From NCBI GenBank assembly GCA_026413225.1, contig CM048554.1:4790001-4854000 (forward strand): 64,000 nucleotides of DNA, in the 5' to 3' direction. The position numbers and the translations under genes were made by a program. Shown here piece after piece: positions 1 through 11,440 of the stretch. Every line of letters begins with the position of its first letter. Within the stretch, counting starts at the first letter, position 1. This DNA comes from Otis tarda. Lineage: Eukaryota; Chordata; Aves; Otidiformes; Otididae. The notes beneath the pieces were generated by a model that was given only the letters and a program-made list of their open reading frames with translations, made no database searches and was not told the origin of the DNA.

Positions 1-3000
1 GAAAGCACTTCCATTTTCTGATGCTCTAGTGAATTATTTAACGAGTCACCAAAGTGAAAAGCTTCACGACTTTCAGAATATATCTGTAATATCTGAATGG
101 CAACTGAGATGCAAATGACCTGAGTTTTTTTAAAGCTTTCAGAAAGATAATTGGTTTCTGTCTAGTCCTAAAAAATTCCTTTGATAGAAGAGAGACAGAA
201 ATACTATTATTTATTAATATTTACGTCTGGTGAAACTATATAGTCCTTAGCCATTGTTTCTTTATATTTGGTTCAATTTCTTTGTTCTTTAGTTGTATCC
301 CAAAGAGAAAACAGATATCTGTGGACAGTGTTCTCTCAGAGCTTAAACATAACTATGAGAAGCAATTAGTCTATATTAAAAAAAAGTGTATATTAGTAAT
401 TAATTTTATTATTATTAATATATGACTGTTTCCCTGAATAATTAATGTATTATTTATTCAGGAAAATAATTGTGCTCTCAAGCAATTGGACTCTCAAGCC
501 CCAAAACTGTGTATTATAGACAGGAAAATTACTATTTTTTTCTCCTCCCCTCTCATGTACCTGATGCTGTGTGGGGTCAGGGAAGAGCTTCTGGAAAGGC
601 CTTGGTTGAATCTTTTTCCAGCAAATCCTTTGTTCTTTGAAATCCCAGCTTTGACAGCTGCTGCCAGCTTTACTGTACAACATGAGACCAGTAAAACCAG
701 ATTTTGCTGGTAGGCTCAGGCTCCAAGGTGGCTTCCTTTTGTAGAACCAAACGCGGGCAGTTAATTTGGATGTGTATGGTATTTAAACAAGATGGATATT
801 TGTTCCTAACAGCTTAAACGCCGTGGTGTGTGCTCTTGTCTACTGTCTGTCTTCCCAATTAATCCACTCACAGTTTATTTTAGCAAATTTGTTATTTGCC
901 TCTTGCCATTCTCTGGCGAAGAAAGCATATGCAACGTGGTGAGTCTGAAATGAAAGTTATCAGCTTCAGGTAGGCAGGTGATGAGCTGTTCAGCTGTAGC
1001 CAAGTGAAGGAAAATTAAGTAAAAACCCCTCTCACCTGACAGCTGATCAAAAGTAATAATATTAAAAAAAAAAAAAAGCAAACACACCCATGACTAAACT
1101 GGTACAAAAGTCTTCTTTATCGGTGGCACGTGGGCAAACGTAGTGGAAATACTGTTTAACATATTACAGGAAGGAATTTCAGCCATCGTGGGGTTTTCTG
1201 TTATGATGATGGGTGGATCTGAAATATAAAACTTCCCAGACGTTTGCTGTAAAGCAGGACAAACCCATCTCTTCATGTAACAATGCAGAAATTTTGGTGG
1301 CAGCGCTGCTCCGAGTGTGTGTTTGTGAACGTCTGCGTGTATGGCGTGTGGTTGATGCGAGACTGGCACCACCAGTTTTTTTGGAAAAAGTGGGGAAAAA
1401 AGTTTTGCTTGCCTTGAAACCAGGAAGATATCTGCCAATTTGAGCAGCTCTAGCACCACCGTGCTGTTGAGATTTGGCAGGAGAGTGACTTTCACTTTGT
1501 TTTCCTGCCAAACTCGGCCACTTGATGAACATTTTAAACCTCTCGTCTTGCACGTGCCGGGCTGATGTTGGAGGGAAAAATCCCGTCCTTGCAAAACTGG
1601 CTCGGGCTTCTCCCTGCTGCGTGGGGGCTGCTCTCCCACAGCCCCCACCCATGACGGGTCCACCCCTCAGGGAGATGGAGAGGGGCATGGAGGAGAGAGG
1701 AATTGCTCTGTAATTGCTGTATTTTCGGGAAAGCCTGCGTGTCTGGTTGAGTATCTTCCTCGGCACTCACGGGATGGGGTAGATGTTTGCATAGAGCTCC
1801 TCTGACCCCTTGATGCATAGATACATATGGAACAGAGTAGAAAAGAAAGCAGGAGACTTCTGTATTTTGGGGAGGTGGTAGAAAAGTTTGTTTTCAGCAT
1901 GTTTCCTTCCAGAAACCTGAAATGGAGATGGTGATTCCTGTGCTTTGCCCTTCTCAACAAGTGTCTGCAGCGTCCCCAGACGAAGCGTGCGCTCCGCTCC
2001 CTCTTGTCCGCCCAGCAGAAGGCAAGGTGCGTTCCTCACACAGGTACTTTGTTAACTTTAACTACTCTTCCCTAATCCAAGGGTCCTAGCCCTGCTGGAA
2101 TTTGCTTCCAGCAATGCAGTGGATTTTTGTCGCTTCATTTTTCTTTTTTTTTTTTTTTCTTCCCCCCCCCCCTTTTTGAAGACAAGGACATCACATACTG
2201 TATTTAAAAATGCTTAGGATATACCAAAAATATCTTGCGACTTTAATTCTCTTCCCAGACCTGCTCCCATCTTCTGTGTTATGATCCAGTCTCTAATTAG
2301 ACCACTACAATTACAGACCTGCTCGGGAATGAATCAGGGTTGTGTGGTAAAAGACACCATTGTCCAAGGATCTCTACCCCGTTTCTGGCAGGAGCGGAAA
2401 GATGAACGGTGGATGAGGCGGGGGTTTGTGGAAAGAGGAAAAAATATTAAAGGCTGTTCAGATGTACACTGGAGAATTAGCACTTTCAGTGCTTCTGCCA
2501 GAGTGATTCCAGGCAAGTTACTTAAAACAAACTCTTCATGGGTGGTCACTAATTAAGTGTTCCTCATATTCTGGGTGTCTGACTTGAGACCTGGGTATCT
2601 GACCTGAAATCCTAGCAGTCACAGTTGCAGTACGAGCTCAGGAGAGCTGCAGTTTAGAACATATCATCGTAGTGCTCTGGAAAATTAAAAGCCTGTGGCA
2701 CGTGCGCTTGCACTGTCCCCGTAGCCGCGGATCCTTCGGCAAAATGGGGGAAAGGTCATTCCTTCACTTCGTTGGGAAATAGCGAAGATAAAGTCATGTT
2801 TGTGACGTGCCGAAGTAGTAATGTCAAGAGTGCCATGGCAAAACAGATGAGGACGTTGCTAATTCTGCCGCTGCAGCTGGGTTTGAGTCATTTGCAGCGT
2901 GCGCCGGGGCTCCCATTGATTACTGAATTTCTTTGCAAGGTCAGACCAGCCCCTTCCTTGCCCTGGCCAGAACCCTGCGGTGAAAATGGGACTGTGGTGG

Positions 3001-3660
3001 TATCACTACAGGGTATGTCATCATGCACATGCTTGAGGGGAAGTAAAATCACTCCGTTTACCGTAATTCTGGCTTTTTCTCACTTTGGAGTGCTAGGCTT
3101 TGCAAGAACATTAAGTCTTCTTTATCTGTTTTGTGAGTAGCAGACATCCCCAGAGCCCCCCAGCAAAGAAATGCTTTCCTAATGGTCCTTTAAGGCAGAA
3201 TGCACTACGCTAGTAGCTTGTTATTAGGAGGAAAACTCGGAGGCACAAATGTTGATCTTTCACTGCACAGCAGTTTATGGCTGGATAAAAGGTTTCTGAA
3301 AATAGGTTTGATTTAAATAAAACAACGATCTCCACTTTAATTTTTCATGTGCGAACGCTTCAGAGAGCGCTTCTGTAAACTTCATTGCAACGCATGCCAT
3401 TGCATGCCAAATTATAACTTTCAGGATCTTTGAAATTAGGCATCTGTTATCTCTTGCCTGGGGTTTACTTAAGGAAAACAAGAATTCAAAACATGAATGC
3501 GCACAATCTTTACAAAAATACTGATGTTTACAGTTTGACCTTTACTTTCTAGTGTTTACCTAAGGGCTAAGTATTTGGAATTATGCTTTGGCTTATAAAT
3601 GTTTATCGTCTAATAGGAATGATATCAGAGTTCTTTCAAAAATAAGAGTTCCTTGGAATA
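1..3660. other. Non-coding unique sequence, no gene recognised
   Basis: AT-rich opening (about 1-480) followed by mixed sequence. The overlapping minus-strand frames at 1094-1766 (189 and 195 codons) are rich in P, R, S and H, overlap each other in different frames, have no recognisable domain and lie antisense to plus-strand frames, so I treat them as chance. A T-run running into a C-run sits at about 2146-2173 and a short A-run at 1063-1077. No repeat family was recognised by eye. Confidence 0.6.
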
Positions 3661-6600
3661 ATTTGACCAAAAAAAAAAAAAAGAACCACGGTGAGGGGAA
3701 GAGAATGGGGGAAAAAAAAAAAGCCAAAAGAAAGGATTGGGACTTTCTGGCACGGCCGCAGTTTTGATTGAGAGTGGTCATCCCCTCCAGGACAGGTGTC
3801 CCTGCCGTGCCAGCATCCCCGCTCCTTGGAGAGTGGTAACACATTGGCCTTGGGCTGCTTCTGTCCCCAGGTAAAACCCAGGGCCCTCAGGGAGGCCTTG
3901 AAGGCCAGCCCTCAAAGCTGGTGGCACTGTCTTAGCTGGGGAGGACACAGGGCAAGGCATGACATTTAGTTGAGGGGTAGCAAGGGTGAAAGGAGCCACA
4001 GGCTCGAGGAGGTCACGGCGTCTCCGTGTGTAGGAGATGCATGCAAGGCATGAGGCTCAGCCCGTGGAGGTGCAGGAGTGGCGTGAGTGAAGGTGCAAGC
4101 TCATCCTTTTCGAAAGCTGACTCGCAATGGTGGGGCTGTCCTGCAGCTACTCTGCAGCTGTTGCGTCATGTAGGAAAACCTATTTCTTGTTATTTTCCTT
4201 ACAAAATTTTGTAGAAGACTATGGACTCTGTCTCTTCCCAAGAACAAAACAGGTGGAATTTCTGATCAACATTTTTGAGAAGCTGAAAGGAGAGATGATG
4301 GCGCACTGGGGGAATGGGGATGGGGCCAGATATGGTGTAGGAAGGGCCAGAGAAAGCTAGAATGAAGCTCTACGCTACGTTTTGTTGACTTTGTTGACAA
4401 CACGGTTGTTGACTCTATCGATAGCCTGGTGAGCGTAGGCATATTTCCAACCCCACCAACACCAACAATTTGGTGTATTTCTGTGATGAACCAGAAGTTT
4501 AAAGGAACAAACTTTATTGCTGCTGCAGCATTTTTGTATGGGCTAATACACCCTTAGCGTGCAACGGTGCCCCCATATAGAGGGAAGGCCTAAAGTCAAG
4601 GTGAAGGCAGCCAGTTCTGGTTTCTGCTGACTTGACCTCAGATTTTCATATCCTCTGTAACCGAGTGGGCTTTGGAAATGCTCTTGAAGCAGTTGTGGAT
4701 CTCAGGGTGGCTGGCTTGCTGGTTTGTTTTTTTTTTTTTTGTTTGGGGGTTGGTTTTGTTTTTTTTTTTCTCCAGCTGCATGCTTTAGGCCCTGCATGTT
4801 TTTTAACTTTAGCTTTGCTCCAGATGCGAACTCCGTGATCTTAATTAGCTGTTCCCTGGTTAGCTTGCTATGGAGAGGAAGAGGATTATATTTACAAGAA
4901 GTGGCTGTTTTTCATGAAGTGCTCCCTGGTTTATCTTGAGAACATCAGGGTCTTAGACCGTGCAGGACTCTCTGCAGCTTGTCCTTGGCAGTGCAAGGTG
5001 GACGTAAAACACTACAGTTCTGGTTGGATTTTTATACTGGATTTTTTTCAGTAGCACATTCGGCTACGAAAGTTGTAAATGAATAGCGAGCCATGGCCGG
5101 ACGTGCCAAGGAGCTCCGTTCAGGTGGTATCCCCAGACTTAATCACTCTGGTCAGGCAGAAACATAGTTTAAGCAAATGCCATTTTTGGGTGAGGAGGGT
5201 GGCTGAGCTGAGCTACAGAGGGCTCTGGGTCAGTGGGAGCACCCTCAGTGGAAAGCATGTGGATGGCAAACCAGGGAGATGCTGGGGGACAAAAAGCTGT
5301 TGTGAGAACTGGGATAAGAGGAGAGGTGAGGCTTTGCTTAGCTCTTGCTCTTGGTCCTATACTGGATGACGTTTCTCCTGACCTACTCCATCCTTCTTCC
5401 CATTCTTGAAACCATCTGTGTGGTTTGATTTGCCTAGAGTAAGTGGGAAGATGTCAGACTCCTACTTCCTAGAGGTCATGGCCCTTGTCAGCACCCAGAG
5501 GAACAGCATTGGCCACGGCAGTGCTGATCCCGTTGGCCTGGGAGGTCTCTGTGCGCTCTCGGTGCTGGCGGGGCAGCTCTCAATTAGAGTCCTAGCTTAA
5601 CTAAGCAAACTTTGCTGCTGATGGGGTCACTGAGGATTTATTTAATGTAATTATTGCAAAGCTCCTGCAGGCCTGGCTGGGTGAGGAGTGTATATGAGTT
5701 TCCAAAACCTCGGAGAGACCTTTCCATGCACTATGCCACTTTTTATTTTTTTTTTTTTTTTTTTTCCAAGTTTATGGCCAGAGAACAAAATGTGAAGCAG
5801 GTTGACAAGTTTTCTGCCAATGCCTCTGGCATTGACTGTGATTCATTAGCCCAGCCTTGAAGAGATGTTCAGAGGTCCGACAAAACCTATTCAAGATCTT
5901 ATTTCGAAAGCCATGCATGAATAGGGAGTGAGAAGTTCTTTACAATGGAACGCCTTCCCTTTCTCTTCGGGGACAGGGTTCTGCTTCCTGCCTGCCTTTG
6001 AAGCCAGTATTTTAATGTATATTAAACAGAGCTCAGCCACGTATTCTGATGTGGTTGGGTTTGTAGGACTGGTGGTAAGGAAGACAGGCCCTCCTCTGTC
6101 CTGTCCTTCTCCCTGTATAACCTCACGCTACAGAGTAAGAGCAAAGTGCATGTAAAATACAACTTTTGAAATTCAGATGGCATTTTTTTTACCATTGTTC
6201 CCACAGCAGGTATGATAAACAGCCATTCAGAGGAAAAAAAATCATAGAAATAGCATTTTAAAGCAGGTCTCAGTGTAATTTTTCCATCCTCTTTTGGGAA
6301 ACTGAACTCTGTAAGGACGTAAAGTTAAACTCACCATTTTTGTCCTAATAGGTGTAGAATAGGTAGAAATGCAAATATAATTCCTTAGTTTACACATTTG
6401 TCAGCGTTTATGACAGAGGCAAAGCTGCTTGTTACCTCATATGGAGTGGAGAGCAACCAAAAAATATCTTCAGAGGTATTGAGTTAGGTTCTAATCTCGG
6501 TTACGAGAGGTACAGCTCCAGTGGTTTTGGTACAGCTATGCCTAATGGCTTAGGGCACAAGGAAGCCCATCGTGTTCTAGAAGTATTTAATCCTGGCTCA

Positions 6601-7227
6601 TATGTGTTAATAGATGATGGCAATGCTACTTTGGTCTGAGTACTTGAGGTGGCCTATGGATGTGCCAACTGGAATCATCTGGCCACGGGAAAAGCAGAGA
6701 TTCTCAGTTTTAGGACAGGCCTGCGGACTGTTAGACTGGACTCACGTTTATTGTAGGAATTATTTTCTCTGGGTTATGTGAGAACTCCTTTTCACTCAGT
6801 TTGGAGCAATTCCTCTCCCAGATTAGTGGCCAGAACTTGGATTCAGGGTTTGCTCAGAGAAATGCTTGACGTGATCTGTCTTGCTCTGTCCCTGGTCTTT
6901 TGGGGTATTTCAGCCAGTTTTCCTCTGCTTTCAACGCTGTGATTTCTAAATGCCTCCTCCTTTCAATGGCCAGTGGGAGATGAATTCCTTTTTCTCTCTT
7001 TTGAACCGTCTGACTAATAGATGGAGCAAAGGGAAGTTGAAGCCACTGCTGGACTACTGGTCTTTCAGTCGAAGTTAGGTATCATCTGCTAGGAAAGCTG
7101 TCCAAGTGAAATGAGTATTTATGTGGAGTGGTTGAATTTAGTAGCTCAGCATCTGAATAGTGGCATTATTTTTTTTTTTTTTTCGTACAAACATTCCCGT
7201 ACTTCTTTCCACTTTACCCACCTTCCC
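3661..7227. other. Non-coding sequence with several homopolymer tracts
   Basis: Holds A-runs at 3669-3682 and about 3712-3721, a T14 run at 4727-4740 leading into a T/G tract to about 4770, a T20 run at 5746-5765 and T15 at 7169-7183. At 4386-4418 the hexamer GTTGAC occurs three times, followed by the 10-bp palindrome CTATCGATAG. No coding region or transposon was recognised; the frames present are short and lack domains. Confidence 0.6.
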
Positions 7228-7292
7228 AAACAGGCCATTGTCCAGTGTTATCTGTGAAGCCGCTGTCAGATAACACTGGACAATGCACTGGT
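7228..7292. repeat. Perfect 19-bp inverted repeat, miRNA-like hairpin
   Basis: The left arm CATTGTCCAGTGTTATCTG (7236-7254) is the exact reverse complement of the right arm CAGATAACACTGGACAATG (7267-7285), with a 12-nt loop between them. Outside the 19 bp there is a 2x2 mismatch (7234-7235 against 7286-7287) and then three more pairs (CAG 7231-7233 with CTG 7288-7290). The overall stem of about 22 pairs with a small loop has the size of a microRNA precursor. I do not recognise either arm as a known mature miRNA. It could instead be a small inverted duplication with no function. The structure is certain; a role as an RNA gene is inference. Confidence 0.9.
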
Positions 7293-7552
7293 ACAGTACA
7301 GACATTGGTTTGTTAATTATCAACGCCTCTATCAATATAGTTTTAACAAGGGAACTTGTCTTAATGGGATGACTGGCTGGGAAGTTAGCTTGTTTCCTTG
7401 TTCTGCAAATCCAGAATGGTTTTGCGTTGATGACTGCATGTTTGGGTTCAGATTTTGAGCTTAACGTGTGTCCACGCCGACTTCATCGCAGTTCTTGTGC
7501 TTATAGGTATTGCTTGATGACCCAGATGGCAGCCTTTCACCACGCAGTAGTA

Positions 7553-7650
7553 AAAGGAAAAGGAAAAAGGAAAAGGAAAAAGAGAAAGGAAAAAAAAAAC
7601 CACAAAAAACACCCCCAAAACACACCAAAAACTCCTCAAAAAAACTCTCT
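7553..7650 (+). repeat. Purine microsatellite joined to an A/C-rich tract
   Basis: About 38 bases of nearly pure purine built from variants of GGAAAA, followed by an A-run and about 50 bases of A and C almost without G or T (AAACC- and CAAAA-like units). The matching plus and minus frames (K-rich, or F/S/P-rich) are translations of low-complexity DNA and not genes. Confidence 0.85.
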
Positions 7651-10394
7651 ATTTTCCAACGCTGTTGCCCTCCCCAAACGTTGTTGCCGGAGGGGAATCA
7701 TGTTAGATTAGTTGGGCAAAATGAGAATTCTTGGAATTGGGGCATGAGCTCTCTTTTTCATGGCTGCGTACACTTTTGTAGCATGTTACCTGTTTATCCA
7801 GATGAATTAGACTCCTGAAGTAGCTCTAGGGCAGAGGAGGTTGTGTTAGCTTTGAACTTAGTGCAGTTTTCTCACCCTCAAAGTGATGCAGTTCATCTCT
7901 TTTGAACCTAGCAGAGGGCTTTAATACTTAGCAAAAAATCCAGAAGGAAACCCCAAACCCATCTCTACAGCCGTGATAGCTGATGTTCAGCCTGCCTGGT
8001 GAAGGAGGAGCCCGTGAAAATGCCCACGGAGGCTGGAGGGGGATTCTAGAGGCGCTTGGTTTGTATGTGGGGCTGACTGGAGACAGAAAGCAGCAATGGA
8101 TCAGCTCAGGACGTGCCGCTATTTGCAGGGAGGCTCTGGAGTCCCGGATCACTGGTACAGCAATGAGTCTCCTGCCCTGTAAGGATGCTCCTGGGGTTTT
8201 CTCTCATTCTCTGAGCTTTCCTTAGGTTTTGGGTGATAGGCAACATGTGTGCTACCTACTTCCATTTACTGATCGGCGTGAACCTTGTGGCTTCACTTGC
8301 AGGTGAACGCTGCTCTCTCCGTTGTGCTGTACCAGGCACTGCCGTACCAGAGGGATGCTCTTTTACCTGGTAGAGAGACTCCACTGTCTATCAGTGTGTT
8401 TCCTGTGGCTGAGGATTAAAAAAAAATAAAAGCTTCTTGCTCTGGGAGCAGATGGCCACCTCTCCACCCATCCTCTCAGGTATGGGGAGGCAGCCAAAAA
8501 CTAGCTTAAAAGAGCAAAGCGTAAACCTGTTCAAAGGAGAAGAGAAAGGAACATTTTTCAAACAGCTTAATGAAGCACTTGTTAAGGACTGCCAGGGACA
8601 GATTTCCATTCTACACAGGATATTCATTAGAAAAGTAAACACCCTCCAGCACCATTTGTAGGAACAAAGCAGCTTGCATTTTATAACGAGGTGTTAATTT
8701 AATGAAGGAGGGGACTGGCAAGGGGAGCAGAGGCAAACAACCAAATGACAGACACCTTTTCCTGGGAGGACGGGGTGGCTATGCCGTCCTGCTTTGCTAC
8801 GTGGTGGAGGAAGACGGGCAGGGACGGTCCTGGGCTGAGGAGCTGGGGGGATGTGGAGTTTGTTGGGTGATGTGTGGTCGTTGAATTGAGGTTCTCCAGG
8901 GCCAGTGTCTCAGCTGAAGAACTAGGTCCCCTCAAGGCTGTGGTTTCAGGGGGACCTTTTGGGCATTTTTTTTTTTCAGGTACTGAGGCACAAAGTTTGC
9001 TGGGATGTGCAGCTTCAACACAGCTCATCTGGAGAGCTTTGGGAGCGGGGGATCATCCAGCTTCCACCTTCGCTTCCCCTGCACAGGAACCCTAAAATCC
9101 ATGTGAGTGGGGGCCCCCCATGCTCCTGCTTTGCCCCCAGCTCCAGGGCCTGGAGTCCTGGGACTTCCAGAGTCTGCTATCAGGGTCTCCTGATGCTTAT
9201 TGTGACCCCAGGGCAGGGCAAAGTAGCAGGTACTCGAGTGTCAAAAGAGCCAGCTACTTGTTTATTTCCGGAGGAAACAAATCCAGTGGAGAGGTTTCAC
9301 ATTTTTGCCCCTTAAAATGAAACAAAAAGTCCTGAGTAATTTCCTTTCTGTGGGAAACTTTCTTTACGTTTCTGAAGCCGATCCCACACACACGGACACT
9401 CACGAAATGTCACGGCTTCTTGCAAAAGAGAAGCACGGCAGTTCGGCTTCCTCTGCTGTGGTCAGGACGTCGATGGATTTGTGGCTCACTGGCTGGAAAA
9501 AGCCGGTCTAGGGCTGAGGTGCGTTCACCAGTGGGTTATCCGAGCTGATGCACGGCTCTGGGGTCGCTCACGGGGAAGGGGGAGGAGAGTTGGAGAGTCC
9601 CAGCCTTGCTTTTCTGGAGCGGGTGAGGAAAATTTTGCTCTGCTGCTGCTGGGGGACAAAGGAAATTTGTGCGCTCCCAGGATGTCACCGAGGGAGAACT
9701 GGGAGGTGAGGGCGAGTTTTTCTACATCTCCTGCCAGGACTTTAGCCTCAAGCCTATCTCTTCTTTCTATACATGTGCGTTTCCCGCTGGGGAATACCTA
9801 CCAGAGCGTTCAACTCGTGTGGTTGCTCCCCATTGGGGACAGGGCCAAAGCTAACCTGCCCTCCCAGCTCCGGGAGAACGGGAGCGACTGCGGTGCTTGG
9901 CCGGGAAGGAGGTTTAGGAGCCAGAGGGAAAGCACATGACACGAGGCCAAGTCTTATTTAATGACGCCATCCTGTTTTTGATCAGAGCGGACTGGAACGG
10001 AGAGCGAAAATAAGGCCACAGAAGAAATTCTGGCCATGAACCTATATAATCAGTCTGAACGCTGGCACAAATGAGGTCATTTCTCGTGTTTATATTTTTA
10101 CATGCATTGTAGGCTCCCCATTCCTCCTCCTCGTGTCACTGCGACGTGAAGGGAATTTCCTGCGCGTGCACGGTATTGTTGTTGCAGGGCTTTTGTGAAC
10201 ATAAACCGCTTCAAGTGGCAGGGAGAAATAATTCTCCGTTCTGGCAGTAAAAACACAAAGTTAGGAAAACTCCTACTCCCTCAAATCATTTTACTCCTGG
10301 TTGCTTGCTGAATATTTTATTAGAAGATTAGGAGGAGAAGTGGACGCATTTAGCAGCTGCTGACACGTTTCAGCACTCTGGGTATGCAGAGGTC

Positions 10395-10480
10395 AGCTCT
10401 TAGGCGCTGTAAATCAGCCCGACTTCGCCGCGGCCCGGCCGTGCTGCGGCAGCTGAGGAGGAGGCTGGCGGAGAACACCG
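10395..10480. other. Small CpG-dense patch
   Basis: About nine CpG dinucleotides fall within some 60 bases, including a GCCGCGGCCCGGCCG-type core, against CpG-poor flanks. It is too short for a classical CpG island. It could be a distal regulatory element or a minor promoter, or simply a local GC peak. No TATA box or initiator stands out beside it. Confidence 0.35.
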
Positions 10481-11384
10481 TTTGGAGCCCTCCTTTCCCA
10501 GTGTATTGTAGATTGTCTATCCGATCTACAAGCAAAAAGCGTGTAGGAACGATGAGTTATTTTTCCTGGCAGTCACTCACTTTTAGGTATATGCCACCTA
10601 TGGTAGCGGGACAAGCTGAAAATATGTCTCCCCCTTGGCTTCTGGTTCCCCTGAAGTAGAAATTTATGTATTTATTTGATTGTAGAATAAAACTCTCGGT
10701 TTGCACTGGGAGTGAAGAGTGATGGGGCGCAAAGTCTGCAACTGGCATTCAGGTGCGGTCAGCCGCGGGCGTCCTTGTCAGTGGGCCAAACTGGGAGTGA
10801 TGCAAAATGGCTGCAGTACTCCAGCAGAGCCCGATGAAAAGCAGATGTGCAAAGGAGAATCACCCCCCCCCGCATCCCTCCTTCCCCTCACTCCTGCCTC
10901 CGGCAGTTGCCTCAGCTGCAAACCTGTTGCTTCAGGGCAGCAGAGCTTTCCTGCTGGGGGCAAGCCAACAAAGCCGTCCTCGAGCTACGTCTCCCAAGCC
11001 CGAGGCCGGAGGGCACGGCGTGCTTTTAACGCCAGAGCTGTGAAAATGCAGCGTTGAGGCTTGAGGAGAGAGAGCGAGCTGTAACTGAGAACAGCCCCAA
11101 GGCCACTGCGATGGGCCTCCATCCCCTGGCAGCACATCCCCTTCCCCAGATGGGCATCAGTTTGGTGACGCGGAGCTGGTGGCTGGGCTCCAGCCAGAAG
11201 CACAGCTTGGCTTCCTGTGCCCACTGCCGATGTCCCACCTCAGCCCCTGAGTTCAGGCAGGGCAGCTGCCACCAGCGAGGTGACGGGCGTGGGACAGAGC
11301 TGTGGTCCAGCAGCCGGACCTGAGAGCAAAACGATGATGCCCCAGACACTGCGATAACATGCGTCTTCTAAAATTACACTTGGA

Positions 11385-11440
11385 AGAAAAAAAAAAAAAC
11401 AAAAAAAACAACAACAGAGAAAGAAAAAAAAACCTGAACA
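11385..11440 (+). repeat. A-rich tract with C and G interruptions
   Basis: Runs of 8-14 A broken by single C, then CAACAACAG and GAGAAAG. It belongs to a recurrent class of A-runs followed by C-spiked A-rich tails in this window (see 44419-44465, 44780-44845 and 57199-57242). The antisense translation is a long F-rich stretch, which explains the minus-strand frames here. Confidence 0.8.

Noticed and set aside
1094..1766. Overlapping minus-strand frames of 189 and 195 codons
   Set aside because: They overlap in different phases with a third frame and plus-strand frames, have low-complexity composition, no domain, no splice context and no recognisable homologue.
7427..7818. Lysine-rich plus frames
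   Set aside because: They are direct translations of the GGAAAA microsatellite and A/C tract.
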